Assembly (NCBI GenBank): GCA_016794505.1
Contig: JAEUJZ010000016.1
Span: forward strand, 62,001-126,000
Direction: 5' to 3'
Length of the DNA stretch: 64,000 bases
Source of the DNA: Myxococcales bacterium
GTDB lineage: Bacteria > Myxococcota_A > Polyangia > Palsa-1104 > JAEUJZ01
The position numbers and the translations under genes are program-made. The notes under the pieces were generated by a model. It did no database searches and was not told the DNA's origin. It worked only from the letters and a program-made list of their open reading frames with translations. This document shows, piece after piece, positions 46,504 through 54,867 of the stretch; the first letter of the stretch is position 1, and each line of letters starts with the position of its first letter.

Positions 46504-47458
46504 ACGCTTCCTGGTTGGGCTGTGCCTGCTTCTGTGTGCTTGGTGCGTTGCACTGCCACGGGTTGCCCATGGTGCGGAAGAGAGCCGCGACTTTCAAGAG
46601 CACTATCAGCGAGCGATGACGCTGTACAAGCTGGGCTTGTTTCGACAGTCCGCCAAAGAGTTTATCGTCGCGTACGCGCTGAATCCTCTGCCGCGCTTGC
46701 TTTACAACCTGGGACAGCTTCTGCGGCGCATCGGTGAGTACAAAGAGGCGGCAGAAGCCTATGAGCTGTACCTGCGCACCGAGGCCGAGCTTGCCCCCGA
46801 GCGCAAGCAGGAGGTCGAGCGCTATCTGACCGCGCTGCGCACCGAGACCCAAGTCGCGGCGCGGGCGCCCACGCTGATCTCAGATAGCGAGCGCGCCAGC
46901 AAGGCCGGCGCCGACGAGCCGATCCTTTTGACGTTGCCGCCAGCCGCTGAAGCCAAGGCCGGCCGCTTCATGTTCAATGTCGCGTTGGGACTGAGCTTTC
47001 CCATCTTCATCGCGAATCTGACGAGCAACAACCTAAGCAATGCGCTACCGCTCGGCTTTACGGTGCGACCGGATTTCGGCGTTGCAGTGACGGGGAATCG
47101 CAACGGGTACTTGATCTTCTCTCCGTCTTTTACGCTGGGGAATTCATACAGTCTGATGTTCCCCGTCGGCTTTCAGTACGACATTCCCGTCGTTGTGCGG
47201 GGCTTGTTCTTCTTCTTCCGCGCGACGGCGGGCTATGGCTTGTCGATCAAAAAAGAGACCACGACCACCACAACCGGCACGGTCGAGACGACGAACATTG
47301 TTCACTATGGTGCCGTCGAGCCCGAGGCAGGCATCAAGTACGTGCTGGCCAAGCGCGTCAACCTGATCTTTGAGCCCGTCGCCGTCCCCATCTTTTTCAA
47401 CGACGGGGTCATCGCGGGCGGCTATCGGTTGCTGTTCAGCGCTGGCTACAACTTCTAG
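46478..47458 (+). CDS. Exported protein with TPR region and outer-membrane beta-barrel-like C-terminus
   Basis: A 326-residue protein with a signal peptide (LVGLCLLLCAWCVALPRVAHG). Residues ~35-125 contain two TPR-like helical hairpins (AMTLYKLGLFRQSAKEFIVAY and LLRRIGEYKEAAEAYELYL). From about residue 165 alternating beta strands such as GRFMFNVALGLSFPIFI and NGYLIFSPSFTLGNSY run to a C-terminal YRLLFSAGYNF, a barrel-like ending with a terminal aromatic. It probably sits in the outer membrane. It overlaps the kinase gene by 26 bases and so is probably co-expressed with it. Confidence 0.7.
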   Translation: MQTSSSSSKRFLVGLCLLLCAWCVALPRVAHGAEESRDFQEHYQRAMTLYKLGLFRQSAKEFIVAYALNPLPRLLYNLGQLLRRIGEYKEAAEAYELYLRTEAELAPERKQEVERYLTALRTETQVAARAPTLISDSERASKAGADEPILLTLPPAAEAKAGRFMFNVALGLSFPIFIANLTSNNLSNALPLGFTVRPDFGVAVTGNRNGYLIFSPSFTLGNSYSLMFPVGFQYDIPVVVRGLFFFFRATAGYGLSIKKETTTTTTGTVETTNIVHYGAVEPEAGIKYVLAKRVNLIFEPVAVPIFFNDGVIAGGYRLLFSAGYNF

Positions 47459-47469
47459 TCGGGTCGATC

Positions 47470-48468
47470 TCAGCGACGCAACAGGCAGTTCCACAGCGTG
47501 AAGGCCAGCGCGGCCGAGAGAATATTGATCCAAAGCCCCATGCGTGCGCGCTGCTTCTGTCGACGATCGAGCAGGAAATAGAACAGGCAGGCGGACAGAT
47601 AGCCGCCCAGGTGGGCCGGATGATCGACGCTGGCTCCGTGGCCTGCGGACTGCGCCAGGTGGCTGGCTGCGCTGCTGGCTGTGGCCCGCCAAAGCGACAG
47701 CACATCCGCGGCCATGGCCAGCCAGCCAACGACGAACAGCGGCAGCGGTATCAGCGACTCGAACGTGATCGAAAGCGGCTGCAAGAGCACGCCCAGCGCG
47801 ACCAGGCCGGCCACTGCGCCAGATGCTCCCAGCGTTGGCAGTTGACCGCCACTTAGCGACGGCCACAAGAGCTGTGCGCTCAGCGAGACGTTGGTTGAGA
47901 CGAAGGCCGCAAGCGCATACGCGGCCAGCACGCGCCACGAGCCCAAGTGGCGCTCGACGACGCGGCCAAAGACAAACAGCGCCAGCATATTGCCCAGAAG
48001 ATGCGCTGCACTGCCATGCGCAAACACGTGCAGAAAGACCTGTTGCCATCGCCCGTGCGCGAGATCACTTGGGTGAAGGGCGAACAGGCGCAGCAATTCC
48101 ACGTCGGAAGCACCGCGGGCGCGGGCCCAAAGCTCGGCTGAAAAGACGGCCAGGTTCAGCACGATCAGCGTCGCGGTCATGCGTGCGGCGGTGGCAAAGC
48201 TCGCAAGCCGTGCCAGCGGTCGCAGTCCATCGCTGAGCCGGGCCCGCCCGAGCAAGAGCCACAGAAGCCACAGCGGCCAGCGCGCAAGATCGCCGAGCAG
48301 CCCCCACAAAAGGGCCGACTCGCTGGGGACGTTTGGCTGTGAGGCATGCGTGGCCCGTTGCGTCATCCCGTCGCTGGGACGCACCGAGGCCATCGAAGAG
48401 GAAACCGCCCGTCGCGGCATAGCTGCCGATGTTGTGCGTTGGGCCGATGGCAGGCAACTTTTCCGCAC
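47470..48468 (-). CDS. Rhomboid-family intramembrane serine protease
   Basis: A 332-residue multi-pass protein. The rhomboid signatures are complete: HLLGNMLALFVFG (HxxxN on helix 2), LGASGAVAGLVAL (catalytic Ser) and VDHPAHLGGYLSACLF (catalytic His). It cleaves membrane-spanning substrates within the bilayer. The N-terminal start is uncertain: ATGs at 48468, 48420 and 48366 are all possible, and the first ~55 residues look non-conserved. It is last of a minus-strand run with a small membrane protein and kamE. Confidence 0.88.
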   Translation of the reverse strand: MRKSCLPSAQRTTSAAMPRRAVSSSMASVRPSDGMTQRATHASQPNVPSESALLWGLLGDLARWPLWLLWLLLGRARLSDGLRPLARLASFATAARMTATLIVLNLAVFSAELWARARGASDVELLRLFALHPSDLAHGRWQQVFLHVFAHGSAAHLLGNMLALFVFGRVVERHLGSWRVLAAYALAAFVSTNVSLSAQLLWPSLSGGQLPTLGASGAVAGLVALGVLLQPLSITFESLIPLPLFVVGWLAMAADVLSLWRATASSAASHLAQSAGHGASVDHPAHLGGYLSACLFYFLLDRRQKQRARMGLWINILSAALAFTLWNCLLRR

Positions 48469-48513
48469 GGGATCGGCGCGGCCAGTCGGCGCTTTAGTCA
48501 GCGCATCGGGCCA

Positions 48514-48912
48514 TCAGATGCAGCCCGTCAGATAGCGCAGCAGAAAGCCCAGCGACATGCTCGCCATGTTGACCAGAAACGAGATGGGCAAGGCCCCGCG
48601 CAGGCGCACGGCCCACAAGATCATCGCCTCGCTGCCGACGGCGAAGACCTCGGCGGCGATCACCATGGCTGTGTAGTGATCGTAGGGGTCGATGAGCCGC
48701 GGAAAGCCAAACCACACCACGGGGTGGCTCAGCAGGCTGCAGAGGAACGCGACCGCGATGCGAAACGACAGCGGCAGCGCAGGGCGAGGGGCCTGATTGG
48801 GCGCACGCGTTCGCAGATACGACGAGCTTTGCGCAAGAGTGAACAGCGGCACTTCGACAAGCTGGGTGAAGATGAACGCGCGCACCCAGCCTGCCACTTC
48901 AGCGGGATCCAT
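48514..48912 (-). CDS. Small polytopic membrane protein
   Basis: A 132-residue protein with about four hydrophobic helices (AFIFTQLVEVPLFTLA, IAVAFLCSLLSHPVVWFGF, MVIAAEVFAVGSEAMILW, SFLVNMASMSLGFLL). The helices contain Glu and His residues inside hydrophobic stretches, but I recognise no family. It starts 14 bases after the kamE stop and ends 45 bases before the rhomboid start, so it is probably co-transcribed with both. Confidence 0.65.
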   Translation of the reverse strand: MDPAEVAGWVRAFIFTQLVEVPLFTLAQSSSYLRTRAPNQAPRPALPLSFRIAVAFLCSLLSHPVVWFGFPRLIDPYDHYTAMVIAAEVFAVGSEAMILWAVRLRGALPISFLVNMASMSLGFLLRYLTGCI

Positions 48913-48926
48913 CGGGGTGTCCGAAT

Positions 48927-49727
48927 CTAGTGTCCGCCATCGCCGCCTGGGATCGGCGACAGCGACGATGGAACGGGCTCACCGCGGCGATGGAGAAGCT
49001 CTTGCACGACGTACGCAGCGACTTGCGAGGGCTTGGTGCCGGGGCCAAAGCCGGCATCGAAGCCAAGCTCGCGGGCCAGCTTGTTGTCGATGCGAGGTCC
49101 ACCGAGAAGAAGCAGCGTGTCGCGCAGGCCTTGCCGCCGCATCAGGTCGACAAGCTGTCGACTGTTTTCGATGTGTACATCGCGCTGCGTGATGATCTGC
49201 GAGACCAAGATCGCGTCCGCCGATAGCTCGCGCGACTTGCTGATCAGCACGACGTTGTCGACTTGCGCTCCTAGGTTGTGCGCGTCGATCCAGGGGTACG
49301 CTTCCAAGCCTTTGTCTCCGGCGTAGCCCTTCATGTTCAAGATGGCGTCGATGCCGACCGTGTGCGCGTCAGAGCCGGTGCAGGCTCCGACGATGACCAG
49401 GCGCCGCTTGAGGCGCTCTTTGATCAGCGTGTTGATCTCTTTGACGCTCCACGTCGGGGTCTTGATCTCGGGCACTTCGATGTCGGCGAAGTCGATGACC
49501 ACCGACGTCGCGCCATAGACGACAAAGAAGCTGAAGTCGTGCCCGGCCGGCTGCATGGTGGCGATGACAGGGTTCGACACGCCCAGCTTTTCGACATAGC
49601 GGCGGGCTGCCTCGCGTGCTTTGTCCGACGCCGGCACCGGCAACGTAAACGACAGCTGAATGCGCCCATCATCGCGGCGATCGCCATAGGGACGGATGGG
49701 CTGCGGAGTCTTCGAGACGACACTCAT
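48927..49727 (-). CDS. kamE: Lysine 5,6-aminomutase beta subunit (B12/PLP-binding)
   Basis: A 266-residue cobalamin-binding subunit. GACTGSDAHTVGIDAILNMK contains both residues expected for the family: His122 as lower ligand of adenosylcobalamin and Lys133 for the PLP aldimine, 11 residues apart as in the characterised enzyme (His133/Lys144). The rest of the Rossmann-type B12 fold follows (VLISKSRELSADAILVSQ, LLLLGGPRIDNKLARELGFD). The enzyme moves the terminal amino group of lysine to carbon 5 in lysine fermentation. No alpha subunit (kamD) or other lysine-degradation gene is adjacent, which is unusual. Confidence 0.85.
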   Translation of the reverse strand: MSVVSKTPQPIRPYGDRRDDGRIQLSFTLPVPASDKAREAARRYVEKLGVSNPVIATMQPAGHDFSFFVVYGATSVVIDFADIEVPEIKTPTWSVKEINTLIKERLKRRLVIVGACTGSDAHTVGIDAILNMKGYAGDKGLEAYPWIDAHNLGAQVDNVVLISKSRELSADAILVSQIITQRDVHIENSRQLVDLMRRQGLRDTLLLLGGPRIDNKLARELGFDAGFGPGTKPSQVAAYVVQELLHRRGEPVPSSLSPIPGGDGGH

Positions 49728-50001
49728 CGTTTTTTAGCCTATCAAGACGTTCCCCAGACCAGCAATGACTGGACGTGTGCGGTCGCAGCGCGCGGGCGCT
49801 TGCGCCGCCGGTTGCCCCGCCTTGAGCAGCCGCGTTCCCCACGGTGCTCGCCCGCGTCTTGCCAGTCCCTGCAGGATTAATAGATGAAAAAGAATTTGTG
49901 GTTTCTAAAACGTAATTTTTTCAAATAGATGGCTGGAGCTTGCGGATCCATGCGTGATACGATCGCACCGGGATGGTCGATTTCCCGCGGAAAGGTCAGA
50001 C

Positions 50002-51645
50002 ATGGGATCGTCAGCAGCACGCCTTGCGCTGTGGCTCAGCCTATTGACCCTTGCCTGTGCGGCATCGTGTAATCGCAGTACCGACGGCTCAGACGGCACG
50101 CTGGTCCTGACGCTGTCCAGCGAATCGCTGGCGGTCACGGTCGGTGAGTCCGTCGATGTCGTCATCACGTTGAAGGCCAATGCGGCGCTCTCCGCACCCG
50201 TTGTGATGTCGGTCAAGGGTCCGGCGGATCAGGCTCTGCCAACGGGGATTCAGGCGACGTTTGATCCGATGGCGGCGACTCCGGCCCCGGATCGGCCGGC
50301 CAATTCGCGGCTGCGCTTGGTGGTGGGGCCGACGGCTGTTGACGATGAGTACACGCTGGTCGTGCGCGCCAAGGGGCAGCGACCAGGGGAAGATGCCAGT
50401 GGGACGCTGCGCTTGACGATTACTGGCATGGCGACGTCGTGGAAGCGATCGATCGTCACGCCGGGGACGGAACAGATCGCGGCGCTGGCCAGCGATTACA
50501 GCGGCGGGGTCTATGCAGCTCTGTACACCGACGGGGCCCTGGCCGGTGGCCAGAACCAAGGCGCGCTCGACGGATACGTCTTGCACTATCGCAACAATGG
50601 CGCCGTCTCGTTTGTGCAGCGGTTCGGCACCATGTCCGCCGACATCGTCGCGGGGCTGGCGTCTGATCGAGCGGGAAATGTCTATGTGGCTGGCTATACC
50701 TATGGCTCGTTTCCAGGGCAGCTTCCGGCAGGCAAGGCCGATGGCTTTGTCGCCAAGCTGGGCAGCGACGGCGGACTGGTGTGGTTGACGCAGCTTGGCA
50801 CCGCCGAGATCGATCAGCTAACCAGCGTGGTGGTCGACGCAGATGGCGCGGTCTATGCCGCCGGCCAGACCGAGGGCGCATTCCCAGGGCACACCAACGC
50901 AGGCCTCAGTGATGTCGTTGTCGTAAAGCTGCGCCCCGACGGCAGCCAAGAGTGGATCAGACAGTTTGGCACCGATCAGAAAGATCGCACCGATGGCGTC
51001 CCCGACGATCGCAGCGTCGCTTTGAGCCTGGATGCGGCGGGCGATGTCTATGTGGCTGGCAGCACCCAGGGCAGCTTTGCCGGCGAGAGCTCGGCCGGCT
51101 TGGGCGATGCGTTTGTGACGCGACTCGACAACACCGGAAAACAGATCTGGCTGCGCCAGCTTGGCAGCGTTGGCAACGACGCCTTTTTGAGCCTGGGCCC
51201 AAACCCCGTGGGCGGTGTGCTTGCCGTGGGCTGGGCGCGCGGCCCCATCGCCGGTCAGGTGCAGATGGGGGGCCAGGATGCGCTGCTGGTCGCCTTTCGT
51301 CCCGACGGAAGTCGTCAGTTCGTTCGCCAGATCGGCACCAGCTATGCCGACAGCTTCGAGTCGCTGTACGTCACCGACAGCAATATCTACGCGATCGGCT
51401 CGACGCGCGGCGCGTTCCCAGGGCAGTCGCTGGCCGGTGTACAGGACGCGTTCTTGATGCGGCTGGGCCTGGACGGCTCGACGATCTGGCTGCGTCAGCT
51501 TGGCACGCCGCTTTTCGATCGCGGGACTGCCATCGCCATGTCAGACGGCCTGCTGCACATCGCCGGCACGACCTTTGGCAGCTTCGATCCCGAGACGATG
51601 GCCATGGGCAGCGACGGCTTTCTGCACCAGTATCCGCGCGAGTAG
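50002..51645 (+). CDS. Lipoprotein with beta-propeller (SBBP-type) repeats
   Basis: A 547-residue secreted lipoprotein. Start at ATG 50002, just after the GGAAAGG element. The signal peptide ends near LACAASC. Residues ~30-150 resemble an Ig-like or cadherin-like domain. The rest contains six or more repeats of about 55 residues marked by DGYVLHYRNNG, DGFVAKLGSDGGLVWLTQLG, DAFVTRLDNTGKQIWLRQLG and GSTRGAFPGQ, i.e. the SBBP pattern in which each blade has a D(A/G)F...K/R...G and W..Q.G. It forms a beta propeller on the cell surface. No catalytic site. Confidence 0.8.
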   Translation: MGSSAARLALWLSLLTLACAASCNRSTDGSDGTLVLTLSSESLAVTVGESVDVVITLKANAALSAPVVMSVKGPADQALPTGIQATFDPMAATPAPDRPANSRLRLVVGPTAVDDEYTLVVRAKGQRPGEDASGTLRLTITGMATSWKRSIVTPGTEQIAALASDYSGGVYAALYTDGALAGGQNQGALDGYVLHYRNNGAVSFVQRFGTMSADIVAGLASDRAGNVYVAGYTYGSFPGQLPAGKADGFVAKLGSDGGLVWLTQLGTAEIDQLTSVVVDADGAVYAAGQTEGAFPGHTNAGLSDVVVVKLRPDGSQEWIRQFGTDQKDRTDGVPDDRSVALSLDAAGDVYVAGSTQGSFAGESSAGLGDAFVTRLDNTGKQIWLRQLGSVGNDAFLSLGPNPVGGVLAVGWARGPIAGQVQMGGQDALLVAFRPDGSRQFVRQIGTSYADSFESLYVTDSNIYAIGSTRGAFPGQSLAGVQDAFLMRLGLDGSTIWLRQLGTPLFDRGTAIAMSDGLLHIAGTTFGSFDPETMAMGSDGFLHQYPRE

Positions 51646-51686
51646 CCCCGCGAGCCGCCTCGGCCTGGCCTCTCCTCGTCTTTTCG

Positions 51687-52067
51687 CTAGCGACCCGTGA
51701 TGCGCTGCGTGGTGGTGGCGATGATCTGGTGCGCCTCGGCAGTGGACAGACCCAGACGCTGCGCCAATGCGATGACGCTCTGCCTCTCCATGTGCTCGTA
51801 GTCGCGGTCCGAAAAGGCCATGACCACGGCGTGCGTCAGCGCCATGCGGCGCTCTGCCGGAGACAGGGCAGAGACGTCCAAGGCGCTCAGATCATGGACG
51901 GTGCGCGGTCGCTCTGCATAGGCTCTCAGCTCGGATTTTTCCGTCGGAGAAAGGTCCGCAGCAGCGAGGATGCCTTCCAGCGCTCGACGCTCGGAGTCCT
52001 TCAACACGCCGTCGGCCCACGCCACGCAGATGGCGGCCTTTAGAACCGCCGCATTCCGCTCAGACAT
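51687..52067 (-). CDS. TerB-like helical protein
   Basis: A 126-residue all-helical protein of the TerB (tellurite-resistance B) type, with the acidic metal-binding-like helix KAAICVAWADGVLKDSERRA near the N-terminus and AVVMAFSDRDYEHMERQ later. Start chosen at ATG 52067 (MSERNAAV), because upstream codons lie in the AT-rich promoter area. TerB domains bind divalent metal and occur in membrane-stress and predation-related systems. It diverges from the MerR gene; no other ter gene is present. Confidence 0.65.
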   Translation of the reverse strand: MSERNAAVLKAAICVAWADGVLKDSERRALEGILAAADLSPTEKSELRAYAERPRTVHDLSALDVSALSPAERRMALTHAVVMAFSDRDYEHMERQSVIALAQRLGLSTAEAHQIIATTTQRITGR

Positions 52068-52118
52068 AGTTCGAATTGTATTCCAATCCAGCGATGCTCT
52101 GGCGATGCGCGGGTGATG

Positions 52119-52135
52119 CAAGGTCACAGACCTTG
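52119..52135. promoter_or_regulatory. 17-bp perfect palindrome between TerB-like and MerR genes
   Basis: CAAGGTC-ACA-GACCTTG is a perfect 7+3+7 dyad. It is bracketed by ATTCCAA (52080-52086) and TTGGAAT (52133-52139). It is a candidate operator in the divergent control region of the TerB-like gene and the isc operon. Confidence 0.5.
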
Positions 52136-52143
52136 GAATCTAA

Positions 52144-52157
52144 CCCTCACGTAAGGG
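52144..52157. promoter_or_regulatory. Candidate MerR operator, upstream copy
   Basis: CCCTCACGTAAGGG is a near-palindrome (one mismatched pair) 13 bases before the -35 element of the isc promoter. The same half-sites CCTCACG and CGTAAGG recur at 52210-52227. Confidence 0.45.
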
Positions 52158-52170
52158 GAAGAATTAGGGC

Positions 52171-52200
52171 TTGACGGCGTTAGGGACCGCGGCCGATACT
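52171..52200 (+). promoter_or_regulatory. Promoter of the merR-isc operon
   Basis: TTGACG (52171-52176) and GATACT (52195-52200) are separated by 18 bases. The spacer is longer than the usual 17, as in promoters that MerR-family proteins untwist. Predicted transcript start is about 52207, giving a leader of about 22-28 bases to the TTG start. Confidence 0.55.
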
Positions 52201-52209
52201 TCCTCGAAA

Positions 52210-52227
52210 CCTCACGCACACGTAAGG
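52210..52227. promoter_or_regulatory. Candidate MerR operator, downstream copy
   Basis: CCTCACG-CACA-CGTAAGG is an inverted repeat (one mismatched pair) just downstream of the -10 element, covering the Shine-Dalgarno of the merR gene. Together with 52144-52157 it flanks the promoter. Confidence 0.45.
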
Positions 52228-52228
52228 G

Positions 52229-52807
52229 TTGGATTTGAAGTCACCGCAGGACATCCGGCAAGACCTCAGCGAGCCATCGCCCGATTCATCGGTCGTCAGC
52301 GACGGTGTTGGCGAGACATCCGGCGACGCTTCGGGGTCACAGAAGCTGCTGCGCATCGGCCAGCTTGCCGAGCGCTGCGGCAAGACCGTGCGCGCCCTGC
52401 ACCTATACGAAGAGCTCGGCCTGCTGCGGCCGGTGCTGCGCTCGAAAGGCGGGTTTCGCCTGTATTCCGCCAACGCCATCGAGCGCGTGCAGTGGATCAG
52501 TCGTCTGCAGGAAGCCGACGTCTCGCTGGGCGAGATCCAGGTGCTGTTGCGACGGCTAGAGGAAGAGCGCATCGGCGCTGCGGCGATGATGCGCTTGCGC
52601 GATCTCCTGTCGGCCAAGCTGGTCGAGGTGCGCGAGCAGCAGCGAAAGCTCTCGCAGCTTGCGCAGGACTTGGCGGCGGGCCTGCACTATCTGGACGGGT
52701 GCCGCGTCTGCGAGCCCGAGCACCTGACCAGCGAGTGTACCGACTGCAAGATTCACGGACACGACGGTAACCAGCCGCTCATGGTGGCTGGCGTACACAC
52801 CACCTAA
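52229..52807 (+). CDS. MerR-family regulator with four-cysteine C-terminus, isc operon
   Basis: A 192-residue regulator. After ~38 acidic residues the winged-helix MerR domain begins ([26 protein letters not shown], then [19 protein letters not shown]). A dimerisation coiled coil spans about residues 110-150. The end has [16 protein letters not shown]: Cys158, 161, 170 and 173, spacing C-x2-C-x8-C-x2-C, followed by KIHGHDG. This could hold an FeS cluster or zinc and differs from SoxR spacing. It starts with TTG (52229, or TTG 52235 with AAGGG 6 bases upstream). It precedes iscS by 22 bases, in the place where iscR usually lies. Confidence 0.8.
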   Translation: MDLKSPQDIRQDLSEPSPDSSVVSDGVGETSGDASGSQKLLRIGQLAERCGKTVRALHLYEELGLLRPVLRSKGGFRLYSANAIERVQWISRLQEADVSLGEIQVLLRRLEEERIGAAAMMRLRDLLSAKLVEVREQQRKLSQLAQDLAAGLHYLDGCRVCEPEHLTSECTDCKIHGHDGNQPLMVAGVHTT

Positions 52808-52829
52808 GCCTCGGCGGCAAGGAGCCACA

Positions 52830-54050
52830 ATGGCGGTCACGCTTCCCATCTTCATGGACTATCACTCGACGACTCCGGTCGACCCGCGGGCCGTCGAAGC
52901 CATGGTCCCGTTCTTTACGACCTATTTCGGCAATGCCGCCAGCCGCAATCACTCGTTTGGCTGGGCGGCCGAGAAGGCCTGCGACGACGCGCGTGAACAG
53001 GTGGCGGCGCTGATCGGTGCCTCGGGCAAAGAGATCATCTGGACCTCGGGTGCGACCGAGTCGAACAACCTGGCGATCAAGGGAGCCGCGCGCTTTTATA
53101 AAGATCGCGGCAACCACATCATCACGACGCAGGTCGAGCACAAGTCGGTGCTGGATTCCTGCAAGCGCCTCGAAAACGAGGGCTTTCAGGTGAGCTATTT
53201 GCCCGTCGAGGCCGACGGTCGACTGTCCCCCGAGCGGCTGCGCGCAGCGATGACCGACCAGACCATCTTGGTGTCGATCATGCTGGCCAATAACGAGATC
53301 GGCACGGTGAACGATCTGCCGACGCTGGGCGCCGTCGTCAAAGAGCGGGGCGCGCTGTTCCACACCGATGCCGTGCAGGGCGTAGGCAAGGTGCCGTTCG
53401 ACGTCGACAGCAGTCACGTCGATCTGTTGGCGATAACCGGGCACAAGATCTATGGCCCCAAGGGCGTCGGTGCGCTGTACATTCGCCGCAAGCCGCGCGT
53501 GCGCATCGAGCAGCAGATGGACGGCGGCGGGCATGAGCGCGGCATGCGATCGGGAACGCTCAACGTCCCTGGCATCGTCGGCTTTGGCAAGGCCTGCGAG
53601 ATCATGCGCCAGGAAGGCGCGCAAGAATCCGAGCGCATCGCTCGTCTGCGCGACCGTCTGAAGGAGCGCATCCAGTCGCGGCTGCCCGAGGTCTATGTCA
53701 ACGGCTCGCTAGTCCATCGCCTGCCGGGAAACCTGAACTTGAGCTTTGCCTTCGTCGAAGGCGAGGGTCTGCTGATGGCGCTCAAAGATGTCGCGCTGTC
53801 GTCGGGATCGGCCTGTACATCGGCCTCGCTAGAGCCGTCGTATGTGCTGCGCGCCTTGGGGATTGGCGAAGAGCTCGCGCATACCTCGATCCGCTTTGGC
53901 CTGGGCCGCTGGACGACCGAGGAAGAGGTCGACTTCGTCGCCGATCTGGTCGTCGACAAGGTCCGTCGCCTGCGCGAAATGTCGCCCCTTTGGGAGATGC
54001 ACCAAGACGGCGTGGATCTAAAGAGCATCGAATGGACGGCGGCGCACTAG
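52830..54050 (+). CDS. iscS: Cysteine desulfurase IscS
   Basis: A 406-residue PLP enzyme that takes sulfur from cysteine for FeS assembly. The PLP Lys lies in [19 protein letters not shown], the cofactor-phosphate region in [13 protein letters not shown], and the active Cys in [21 protein letters not shown]. The His near the PLP ring is in [13 protein letters not shown]. Length and motifs match IscS of group I. It has a good ribosome-binding site (AAGGAG) and is first of the structural genes of the isc operon. Confidence 0.97.
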   Translation: MAVTLPIFMDYHSTTPVDPRAVEAMVPFFTTYFGNAASRNHSFGWAAEKACDDAREQVAALIGASGKEIIWTSGATESNNLAIKGAARFYKDRGNHIITTQVEHKSVLDSCKRLENEGFQVSYLPVEADGRLSPERLRAAMTDQTILVSIMLANNEIGTVNDLPTLGAVVKERGALFHTDAVQGVGKVPFDVDSSHVDLLAITGHKIYGPKGVGALYIRRKPRVRIEQQMDGGGHERGMRSGTLNVPGIVGFGKACEIMRQEGAQESERIARLRDRLKERIQSRLPEVYVNGSLVHRLPGNLNLSFAFVEGEGLLMALKDVALSSGSACTSASLEPSYVLRALGIGEELAHTSIRFGLGRWTTEEEVDFVADLVVDKVRRLREMSPLWEMHQDGVDLKSIEWTAAH

Positions 54051-54116
54051 CGCGATCCTCGTCGCTAGGACGCATCACGCCTGAACAACCCAGAGCAAGA
54101 CACACGAGAAAAAACC

Positions 54117-54509
54117 ATGGCGTACAGCGAAAAAGTCGTGGACCACTATGAGCACCCGCGCAACGTTGGCAGCCTCGACAAGAACGATCCCAGCGTCGGC
54201 ACAGGCTTGGTTGGGGCTCCGGCCTGCGGCGATGTGATGAAGCTGCAGCTCAAGATCGATGACACCGGCATCATTCAGGATGCGCGCTTTAAGACCTTTG
54301 GCTGCGGATCGGCGATCGCTAGCTCGTCGCTGGTAACCGAGTGGGTCAAGGGCATGTCGATCGACGAGGCCGAAAAGATCCAAAACGCGGCCATCGCCGA
54401 AGAGCTGAACTTGCCGCCGGTCAAGATCCACTGCTCGGTGCTGGCCGAAGACGCGATCAAGGCCGCCATCGCCGACTACCGGAAAAAGCGTGATGCAGCC
54501 AAGCAGTAA
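54117..54509 (+). CDS. iscU: FeS scaffold protein IscU
   Basis: A 130-residue scaffold on which IscS and iron build [2Fe-2S] clusters. The three ligand Cys are in [23 protein letters not shown] and [12 protein letters not shown]; the conserved Asp follows the first Cys (CGD). The HscA recognition motif LPPVK precedes the last Cys. It lies 66 bases after iscS. Confidence 0.97.
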   Translation: MAYSEKVVDHYEHPRNVGSLDKNDPSVGTGLVGAPACGDVMKLQLKIDDTGIIQDARFKTFGCGSAIASSSLVTEWVKGMSIDEAEKIQNAAIAEELNLPPVKIHCSVLAEDAIKAAIADYRKKRDAAKQ

Positions 54510-54522
54510 AGCAGGAGAGACC

Positions 54523-54867
54523 ATGTCCATCACCGCGACCCCCAAGGCCATCGCCGAGGTCAAGCGCCTCTCGCAGAAGCGCGAGAGCGAAGGCAAGGGC
54601 ACGCCGCAGGGCCTGCGCATCGGCATCCGTGGTGGCGGCTGCACCGGCTTTGCGTATCTGTTCGAGTGGGCCGATGCGGCGCCGAGCAGCGCGGACAAGG
54701 TCTTTGAATTCGACGGTGGTGTGAAGCTCTTCGTGGATCCCAAGTCCTATGTGTTTCTCGACGGGACCGAGCTTGATTTCGTGACCAGCATCATGGGCTA
54801 TGGCTTCAAGTTCAATAACCCCAATACCAAGGGCTCGTGCGGCTGCGGTGAGAGCGTTCAGTTCTGA
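54523..54867 (+). CDS. iscA: A-type FeS carrier IscA
   Basis: A 114-residue A-type carrier. ATG at 54523 is preceded by AGGAGAG; an earlier ATG at 54490 lies within iscU. The three conserved Cys are in [10 protein letters not shown] and [11 protein letters not shown], the latter in the usual CGCG C-terminal position. It passes clusters to apo-proteins. Its TGA overlaps the ATG of hscB by one base (TGATG). Confidence 0.95.
   Translation: MSITATPKAIAEVKRLSQKRESEGKGTPQGLRIGIRGGGCTGFAYLFEWADAAPSSADKVFEFDGGVKLFVDPKSYVFLDGTELDFVTSIMGYGFKFNNPNTKGSCGCGESVQF

Noticed and set aside
49728..50001. Possible tRNA or small RNA in the spacer between kamE and the propeller lipoprotein
   Set aside because: No cloverleaf-forming arms or TTCGA-type T-loop found; only an AT-rich patch around 49880-49930 and ordinary GC-rich sequence.
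51687..52067. Tellurite-resistance operon
   Set aside because: Only a single TerB-like domain protein is present; no terC, terD or terZ genes lie nearby.
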